A DNA stretch of 64,000 bases, taken from positions 78,381,834 to 78,445,833 of the forward strand of contig NC_065538.1 of NCBI RefSeq assembly GCF_932294415.1, given 5' to 3'. Under the pieces are notes generated by a model. The model was not told the origin of the DNA. It ran no database searches and saw only the letters and a list, made by a program, of their open reading frames with translations. Of this stretch, positions 56,310 to 64,000 are shown one piece after another. Numbering within the stretch: position 1 is the stretch's first letter; each line of letters opens with the position of its first letter. Source of the stretch: Quercus robur (Eukaryota; Streptophyta; Magnoliopsida; Fagales; Fagaceae). Made by a program: the position numbers and the translations under genes.

Positions 56310-58288
56310 TTCACATTTTTTAACTGATCATAAAAACATCTCGGGCTTGAGTTGATTCTTCAATTCCAAAGAAAAGTTCTTTGTTTCCACTAAAGATCTA
56401 TACCTAGTGGGATGAAGTTCTGTGTTTATTGTGATTGGAATCTTACAAAATCTATAATGTTCAGCAAATTGTATAACACAATTATTATTTCATATACATA
56501 TTTCAAGTTACTAGGGTAAGTTTTCACATTCCATTCAAACCCTGCTAACCTTATAAATTTTTTTTTCATAATTTTCATTTATGAATTTATCTATGTATGT
56601 AATAGTTTTGAGGCAAGTACAAGACAGTATAAATCACCATTTACTTATTTGATAATCTTTTTTTCTATTTTTGGTATCTTTTGTAATCAGTTTCAACTTG
56701 ATGCTTGCCTTATAAATATTAACATAAACATATAATTTAAAAATTACTAATTTACATTCATGAAAGAACACACTAAATTCAACAACTAATAATTTACATA
56801 AACCAAAATTGATAGGTGACCTTCTTTCATGTAAAATATTGATAGTTGACCTACTTTAAAAAAAAAAAAAAAAAAAAATTAAGCTTTAACGAACTTGGAA
56901 ATATATAATTATCATTTACAAATTATGACCATTTCCTTTGTGCCAAATTGTCAAAGTGGACTCTCAATATCAACTTTTTGCTTTTATTTTTTATAATATG
57001 GGTGTCCACAACTTTTTGGACATTTTGTTATATACATCCTAAACATATGATGAACTTTTTACCTGCGTACTCTGATTTTAAAACTCGCATCCAATTACTA
57101 ATGGACAAAAATTCTAATTATATTTTAATCATTTTTAGGGCTAAGATATATGAGGCATATTTTTTTCCTCGAAGCACATTGGCAAGAAATCAACAATCAA
57201 AATCAACATTTGGTATTTCATTACTTCTATTAACGATGATATCATCAAATTCCAATCAATGATAGACTGTGTATTTGACTCTAAAGGTTTTACAATATAA
57301 ATATTTTAAAGATAACTTAAACATATGTATATACATTAAAAAAGAAACATGCTAAATATAATGATTAATTATTTACATAAAAAAAAGATTTTAACAAATA
57401 TACACATTACTTAAATTTAATTTTTTATATGCAAAAATTCATAAAGAATAATAAATTTAATTATTTTTGAAATTATTAGTAAATATATTTTTTTTTGTAC
57501 TATTTTTTTTTTTTATCTTGGATTTAAAGAACCGCTTCTTATTTATTATTTTTTCCATTATCATTTTTTTTCTTTTATATGTTTTGGACTGTCGAATACA
57601 TTGATAATTTAGTAAATATTATCTTTATGTTTTTCTTAATACAACATAGCACCTATGAAAGTGATTTCCTCTTAGAAGAACTCCTACCAACCGAAGAGGA
57701 TTGTAAAATCACCTTGGAATATTTCTAGACAAGTATTTGTATCTATCATCTAGGATTACCAAGGAGGGATTGTTTAATATTGGGGGTAAGATGATTCCTT
57801 CAAAGTGATTGCCACTAAACCTATGTCTGGCTTGACATAAAACGTTTTCCAAGTGTAAAATATTTTCAAGTGAAAATATATTTCGGAAAATATTTTTAGG
57901 TATTTGATTGCATTCTATAAACTATTTTGGAAATAATTTCAAGTGTTTGGTTGTGTTAGAAAATAGATTTTATACTAGTTTCTCACATTTTCCCAGTTTC
58001 TAAACATATATTATAATAGAAATCTCAATACATAAACCCAAAGAAACAAAAACAAAAACAAAAATATTCATCAAACCTTATCAAATTGAGAGAGAGAGAT
58101 CAGTCATGGGTATCGATAGTTCAATCTAGAGGTGGTGGAGACAAGATCGAGATGCAGAGCCAACATCAATGAACTTGAGACATAGACGGCGAGATCGGTC
58201 ATGGGTGGGTCGGTGTGGTTTGATCTAAAGGTGGTGGCAACAATCTAGAGGCTATGACAGTGATGATCTCTCAGATCCAGGTTCAAGT

Positions 58289-58379
<91 letters not shown>

Positions 58380-58611
58380 TTTGGGTGTTCAAATGAATGT
58401 AAGTGTGAGCTTGGGTTGAAAATGAATTGCTATAAAATGAAATTGTATTTCATTTTACATCCTACTCTACCCTATATTTTACAGTCAACTAAAAATTAAT
58501 TTTAGTTTGACCAGATTTTCCTATCCACCCAAACATCCTTAAGGCTTTTAAATATTTTACGTAAAGGCTTTTCATTTGAAAAAGAATGCAACCTAAGTTG
58601 TAAGCAATTTA
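56310..58611. other. Intergenic region
   Basis: AT-rich, no gene. A-tract at ~56855-56878. A region ~57846-58580 has weakly matching ends (AAATATTTTCAAGTG-type) and may be a decayed MITE. A perfect TC microsatellite of 87 bases lies at 58290-58376. Confidence 0.6.
58290..58376. repeat. (TC)n microsatellite
   Basis: About 43 uninterrupted TC units. Likely polymorphic. Confidence 0.97.
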
Positions 58612-59428
58612 GGGCTTGTTTGGATCAATATTTTTCATCACTCAATTTTCGTCACTCATCACTCATCACTCATCACTCATCACTTAAAATACCCTACCCA
58701 TTTAGCACCATCACTCACTTGTCATCACCCAATATTTTTCACACTGTTTGTGGGCCACATACCTGTCACTTGGTGCAGCTTTTTTTTTTTCCCAGTACCC
58801 AAACTCACCGTCAATTTTGTTACTTAAAAAATAAAATAAAATAAAATCGTAGCCCAACCACAATAGATGACCAGTTCACCACATAGCATCACACAAACAA
58901 CCCAGAAAATTCCAAAAAAAAAAAAAAAATACATAGAAACCCCATAAACCCAGAAAATCGTAGCAACCCATAAACTTAGAAAATTTCATACCCATAAAGT
59001 CATAAACCCAGAAATTTCATAGCCATAAATATGCAACCCACGAAGCTAAGAGAACTGAAGACCGAACCTAGTGAAAGAAGAAGGGAAAAAAAAAGAGTAA
59101 GAACTAAGAAGACGAACCCAGGAGAAGAAAGGAAAAAAAGAAAAGAAAAGAAGAAGGTAGATTGGTCAAAAGGTGCGGTTGAGCTATGACTAGTGGGTCC
59201 CTCATATGTGTTTAATTACAAAAACGCCATTGAGTTATGAGTTATGGAAACTGAAAACAGCAAAAATGTGTTTTCAGTTTCCATAACTCAAAAATCAAAG
59301 ACTTAAGTGATGGAAACAGAGTTATGGTACAGCTAAACGAACTTCTAGCTATGGGTCCCACCATTTTTGAGTTATGAGTTATAGAAACAGAGAATTGAGT
59401 TATGAAAACAAGCCATCCAAACAACCTC
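58612..59428. mobile_element. MITE with GTTTGGAT ends
   Basis: Inverted ends GGGCTTGTTTGGAT and GAGGTTGTTTGGAT (the latter on the minus strand), similar over ~45 bases, flanked by TTA (58609-58611, 59429-59431). The 3-bp duplication suggests PIF/Harbinger type. It contains a short ATCACTC tandem repeat (~58652-58682) and no coding sequence. Confidence 0.7.
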
Positions 59429-59923
59429 TTATTGTCTGATAGATTTAAATAGGCCAATGAGTATGAGCTACCAATTTTAGTCAAACTTTGTGGAATTGTT
59501 CTTGAGAGTGTGTTACTGGAAAGGCCCAAATTTCAATAAAAAAAATTACCTAAGGTCAAAGGGATGCTGCCTTCTATGAAATTTGACATGTTATAGTGCT
59601 TTAACATTGTAAAAAAATTCCCAGTAAATATAAGATTTACATAGAATGTGAGAGAAATAACATTATATAAAAGAAAATGACTAGAAGAATACTCAAAAGA
59701 AAATATATAGTTGTAAACACCAAATTAATATAGTCATGCTACACAATAGAATAACTTTATATTGTTATATGCTACATAATGAAATAGGATAACATCTATC
59801 AATCAAAGAAAAAAAGGATAATACATTAAATCACAAGCAAATAGAATCAATCTCATAAAGCAAAAGTTCAACACAAAAATTCATCAACCTAAGTAAAGAT
59901 GCAATAAAGAATTAAAAATCCAC

Positions 59924-59980
<57 letters not shown>

Positions 59981-60362
59981 CTTTTTGTGAGAAAAAATAT
60001 GGATTGAATGGAAGAGATAATAACAATTTTTTATAGTAAATAAAATAGAGAGAAGAAGGAACAAGAGAAACTAGTTTGAAGAGAAACCTTTCAAATTCCT
60101 TCTATATCTTTTTGTTGGATGTGAATTTTGAAAATCTAATAGCTAGATTGCATGTTCTTTATGTTTTTATAACACAGATGTCTATTTTTGTTCAAATTTG
60201 GATGTTATTTACTATTCGATCATTAAACTTATTTTTTATGCATTATTTTAGTTTGCAAAAACTTGAAATTTAAACATTTAGTTGATGACATAACTATTGA
60301 TTTTTGATTTTCTTGAAATTTTGTAAACATGGAGGATATAATAAGAATATACAATTCAATAG
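59429..60362. other. Intergenic region with (GA)n repeat
   Basis: AT-rich, no gene. A perfect GA microsatellite of ~44 bases at 59930-59973. Confidence 0.65.
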
Positions 60363-60775
60363 CATGGTTTTAAAAACCGGTACGATCAAAGAACCGAAAT
60401 AGAGAATGGTTTTTGGTTCTATGGTCGGACCGGGGTCGGACCGATAGTCGAACTGATGATGTTATAAATAATTAATTAATAATTATAAAATATAAATAAA
60501 TAAATAAATAATTTTATAACTAATCATTTTAACTAAAAAATTAAATTACATAACAGTAAAACATTAAACCTTAACTTTAATTTATATATTAGACAGCCAA
60601 ACTCAAGCCCACCACAAAAAATATTTTAATTATTCTTTCATTTTTCAAATAACAAAAAGTCACCGGTGAATAGCAATATCATTGCCCACTTGATATTTCT
60701 TTCCCACCACATATCCTACCTTTACACGTTGATACTCCACCCACGACATATTTTGAAATCTTACATCCACACCTT

Positions 60776-61597
60776 GGCAAAAATAGCCAAATACCATTAT
60801 TTTCTGAAATTATTAGTGTTTTACCACTGTTTGAGAAATATTTAGAAATCTACCACCTTTTTAAAACTCCAGTTTATTGACATGGAACTCGAGTTTATGA
60901 AAATTGAGTTTCTTAAAAAGTGCTAAAATAGCACCCATTGATCTGGCATTTTCTAATAAAAAAGTCCACTTGGAACTCACATTTATGAAACTCAAGTTCC
61001 TTGTGATATAAAACTTATTGCCTATGTTTTAAACACTTTCACTACCTTTTCACAATTGCTGACTTATCTCCCATCCCATGTGACCCTGATAATAGAAAGA
61101 AAAAAGAGAAACCCACACCTACCCAATATGCAAATGAAGAATATGAAGCAAAACTAGAAGCCAATGAGCAAAAAAAAAAAAAAAAAAAAAAGATAGAAGT
61201 TGAAAAAAAAAATTAAAAGAGATAGAAAGGCATGCAAAGTAAGTTGATGTAAGTGATGTAACGTGTGGTAAGAGATTTTTTTTATTTTTTTATTTAAAGG
61301 TAAATAAGTTGTGGCTGTATGAGTGCTGTGGGAATTGGGAATAGGAGAGTAGGTGTTTATTACATGGTACTCAAGTGTATTAAACTTGAGTAACACATTG
61401 CAACAAACTTGGGTTTCATATAATTGAGTTTCGTGTGGCATTTTTTAGTTAAAATAATCCATGTCAACATCATTTTTTTATGGAACCTGATTTTCTTAAA
61501 CTCAAGTTTTAAAAAAGTGGTAGATTGCTAAATATTGCTCAAACAATGGTAAAACACTAATAATTTCGGAAAATAGTGGTATTTGGCTATTTTTGCC
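60776..61597. mobile_element. Mutator-type MITE nested in the hAT-like element
   Basis: Inverted repeats of ~130 bases starting GGCAAAAATAGCC, flanked by the perfect 10-bp duplication tccacacctt (60766-60775, 61598-61607). Long TIRs and a 9-10-bp duplication fit MULE MITEs. It contains an A-tract at ~61169-61190 and no transposase. Confidence 0.8.
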
Positions 61598-61661
61598 TCC
61601 ACACCTTGGTTAATTAAAAGCTCTGTACTTCTGGTTTCTTCTTTCACTTTTCTCTAATTTT

Positions 61662-61664
<3 letters not shown>

Positions 61665-61706
<42 letters not shown>
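61665..61706. repeat. (TC)n microsatellite
   Basis: CT repeat with one interruption, inside the hAT-like element. Confidence 0.9.
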
Positions 61707-62183
61707 ATCAATATATGTGCATCAGTACATGTGCAAGTCTGCAAGAGCAGCAAGCAAAGCTCTTAAACTGAAGCGGATAGATTGTACCTACATCTCTTTG
61801 GTTTATGGGCTTCCTCGGTTCTTCCTCAACTGTGTCAACTCATATATAGTAAATCTGATGTTTCTGGTGTCAATGTGGGTGTCTTAGGCTTCATAGCTTT
61901 AGACATGACAACATCTTCAAAGTCAAAATCTCTCTTCTTCTTAAATTTGAAACAAAATCTCTATCTTTTTTATTTTTTGTCAAAAACACAGTGGCTAAAG
62001 TGTTAATGAACAAAGCAGCTTAAAACCGGTTTAACCGTATCGGTTTCTGGTTTTCTAGTTACACTGGCGGTTTTTCCATTTTTTTCTTAATTTTTAGTTT
62101 TTAATAATAATGGGCCGAATTAAGATCCAATTTTTGGTTGAACTAGTCAAACCGGTTGGTCTGGTTCAGTTTTTAAAATCATG

Positions 62184-62672
62184 TTCAATAGTTAGGTTTT
62201 CAAAATTCACATTCAATAAAAAAATATCAAATGAGTTTGGAGGTTTCTATCCAAACGAATTTGAAAAAAAAAAAGAAAAAAAAAAAACCTTTTTCAAGAA
62301 GAAGAGTAAAAATAAAAGTAAGATGAATGGATGGAGGTATTGTAACCTTAAGGTATAAAATAGTGGAGAGATAAAAATATAAAAGTGTGAGAAAATATTG
62401 GAAGAAATGTAATTGTAACGTAAGAAATTAATAAGAAGAAAAATAGTTTAAAATCAGGGAGAAAGTCTTGGAAATAGGCATAACAACAATAACTAATACT
62501 ATTCAGACTTTCTCTATTGTCTGGCCTTCTTGCTCTCCACCTAAACCTTATAACCTTAATTTCACTTAAAAGAAAATATAAAATAAAATAAAATTGTCTC
62601 AATTAAATTTTCAAAGTCAACTAAGAATATTTTGGTTCTCAATAAACTAACATTGGATGTAGAAGGTGGGGG
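62184..62672. other. Intergenic region
   Basis: AT-rich with A tracts; no gene recognised. Confidence 0.6.
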
Positions 62673-63195
62673 TGGGTTTGGGTTCGGAGTCCTTGGTTTC
62701 ATTTCACATGTGATGAGACAATTTTTTATTCTTTTACAAATGGGAAACTAGGAATGGAAACTGGAAAAAAAGGATCGTGTGTCAAAGTGAGGCGCTGGAA
62801 AATACACGTGGCATATATTAGACCATGCAACATGGAAAGGAGCTAAGTGTGCGATGACATATTCGCCTACTATGTTTTTTTTTTTTTTTTTTTTTTTTTT
62901 TTGTCTTAACCAAATTCATTTGACCACTCGTTTTTACTTACCTGCCGAATAGGAACGTGTCATATGTATATAGGAAGGAAAATTCTTTTCTTAGGAAAAT
63001 TATTGGTAGTTTCCTAGCTCAGTTCCAACATAGAAAACGACATGTGCTCAAAATTCAACAAAGATTTTTCCTGATCGCCAACTTTCTATGATTTTCAACA
63101 CGGCAGACAAAATTTATTACATTTAAATCAAACTATGTTATCTTCTCCATAAACCTTCAAGTCTTCATGATTTTAACTATCATTTTGCCCAAAAC
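62673..63195 (+). promoter_or_regulatory. CRK upstream region
   Basis: Conserved with 17835-18391 upstream of the CRK pseudogene, so it was part of the duplicated unit. It contains a W-box-type TTGACC near 62919 and a T tract at 62875-62902. Core promoter elements are not certain. Confidence 0.6.
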
Positions 63196-63976
63196 ATGGC
63201 TTTGATTTCATCACCACTACTTTTTTTTCTTTCTACAGTGTTCATGCTCATTTCTCAAGCTAGTGCACAGTCAAGCGTCTCCCACTTCTGTTTATACGAT
63301 CGGGGTAATTACAGCACTAGAAGCCCCTACGAGGCAAACCTCGATCAAACCCTCTCGGACTTGGTCTTCTCCACTAACGAAACCAATATTAAAGATGGCT
63401 TTTACCCTTACTCTTACGGCCTAGTCTCTGACAGAGTTTATGCCATTGGACTCTGTAGAGGAGATATTAAGGAAGACCTCTGCCGTAATTGTCTCAATGG
63501 CTCAAGAACTGCTCTCAAACAGCTTTGTCCCAATCAGAAAGAAGCAATAGTATGGTACGACAATTGCATGTTAAGGTACTCCAATCGACCTTTATTATGT
63601 ATCCTGGAAAATCAACCTGCTTTCTCGCAATGGAACAACAGTACTCAGAATGTATCGAATGTAGATGGGTACAGCAAGGTGATAAAGAACTTGTTAGATG
63701 GGATGATAAGTGAAGCTGCCTCAGGTAATTCTTACAAGTGTGCTACAAGAACCTTAGTCGCACCAGACTCATCCAACACCACAATATATGCCCATGCGCA
63801 ATGCACTCCCGATTTGGTTGAGACGGATTGCATTGCATGCTTGAAAAATATTTCTGGACAAATTCCACAATGCTGTCTTGGAAAGGAAGGTGGGAGATAT
63901 TACACACCCAGCTGTAATTTTAGGTATGGTACCAACGCTTTCTTTGACCTCACAGCCGATGCATCATCACCGGAAG
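63196..63976 (+). CDS. Cysteine-rich receptor-like kinase (DUF26), exon 1, partial at window end
   Basis: Plasma-membrane receptor kinase family of plants; the two extracellular DUF26/Gnk2 domains are implicated in stress and defence signalling, ligands mostly unknown. Visible: signal peptide (residues 1-24, cleavage probably after ASA), first DUF26 with C-X8-C-X2-C as CRGDIKEDLCRNC (~residues 88-100), second as CTPDLVETDCIAC (~residues 204-216), several N-glycosylation sequons (NYS, NET, NGS, NNS). The exon ends at a donor (GAAG/GTAAGA, intron from 63977) shortly after the second domain, where CRK genes normally have their first intron before the transmembrane exon. The transmembrane and kinase exons lie beyond the window. 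The exon is fully open, and a degenerate tandem paralogue lies at 17835-44530. Confidence 0.93.
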
Positions 63977-64000
63977 GTAAGATAATCCTCTGAATACTTC

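Larger units (their letters stand above)
60363..62183. mobile_element. hAT-like non-autonomous element
   Basis: Ends CATGGTTTTAAAAACCGG and, on the minus strand, CATGATTTTAAAAACTG. The perfect 8-bp target duplication is ttcaatag (60355-60362, 62184-62191). Internal ACCGGT/CGGACCGG motifs near both ends are typical of this kind of element. No transposase. A Mutator-type MITE is inserted inside. Confidence 0.82.

Noticed and set aside
58254..58499. Open frame over the TC microsatellite
   Set aside because: A Leu-Ser repeat encoded by (TC)n; not a gene.
57846..58580. Possible MITE with AAATATTTTCAAGTG-type ends
   Set aside because: Ends match too weakly and no duplication is evident.
1..64000. 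CRISPR arrays, bacterial operons, rRNA or tRNA genes
   Set aside because: None seen. The repeats are LTRs, TIRs and microsatellites, and tRNA-like matches are only retroelement primer sites.

Overview
This is plant nuclear DNA from a repeat-rich region of a eudicot. The signs are cysteine-rich receptor-like kinase (DUF26/Gnk2) genes with GT..AG introns, Ty1/copia and Ty3/gypsy LTR elements with initiator-tRNA-Met primer sites, a Helitron of the plant RepHel+RPA type, endogenous caulimovirid (pararetrovirus) debris, hAT/Harbinger/Mutator-type MITEs and long CT/GA microsatellites. The element style suggests a woody species, possibly Fagaceae, but that is only an impression. The only host gene seen that looks intact is the CRK whose first exon lies at the right edge (63196-63976). 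A tandem paralogue (17835-44530) is a pseudogene.

Layout. 1-359: end of an LTR. 360-1402: endogenous pararetrovirus (EPRV) fragment A. 1403-9005: pol-less copia-like element 1 on the minus strand (LTR, spliced ORF2, gag, PBS, LTR). 9012-14075: EPRV copy B on the plus strand (capsid, zinc knuckle, protease, no reverse transcriptase, an unknown C-terminal frame, a 35S-like promoter). 14085-17834: EPRV copy C on the minus strand (leader, movement protein, start of capsid), cut by a solo LTR of the element-1 family. 17835-18525: promoter and start of exon 1 of a CRK pseudogene.

18526-42277 is a Russian-doll insertion that splits this CRK. A hAT-like non-autonomous element (8-bp duplication) contains a Helitron (about 18617-41790). 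The Helitron encodes a RepHel protein (21957-27116, one nonsense codon) and a ten-exon RPA-like protein that is open over 498 codons. A young 8.4-kb pol-less LTR element (32347-40791, 5-bp duplication ATTAG) sits in the last intron of the RPA gene. 42278-44530: the rest of the CRK pseudogene, with two abutting TAA-flanked MITEs. 44531-49165: AT-rich intergenic DNA. 49166-49833: a solo LTR. 49834-52362: Ty3/gypsy debris. 52363-56309: a scrambled copia element whose IN-RT half and LTR-gag-PR half face each other. 56310-62670: intergenic DNA with MITEs, including a Mutator-type MITE nested in a hAT-like element. 62671-63976: CRK promoter and first exon.

The most unusual pattern is shared by the two unrelated pol-less LTR elements. 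Each has a copia-type gag and, in place of pol, a second gene (ORF2) that resembles the 'putative plant transposon protein' family. That gene has its own leader exon, its own intron just before the ATG, and upstream of it a short-motif array that repeats the array in the element's own LTR. This looks like a two-gene, two-promoter LTR element architecture.
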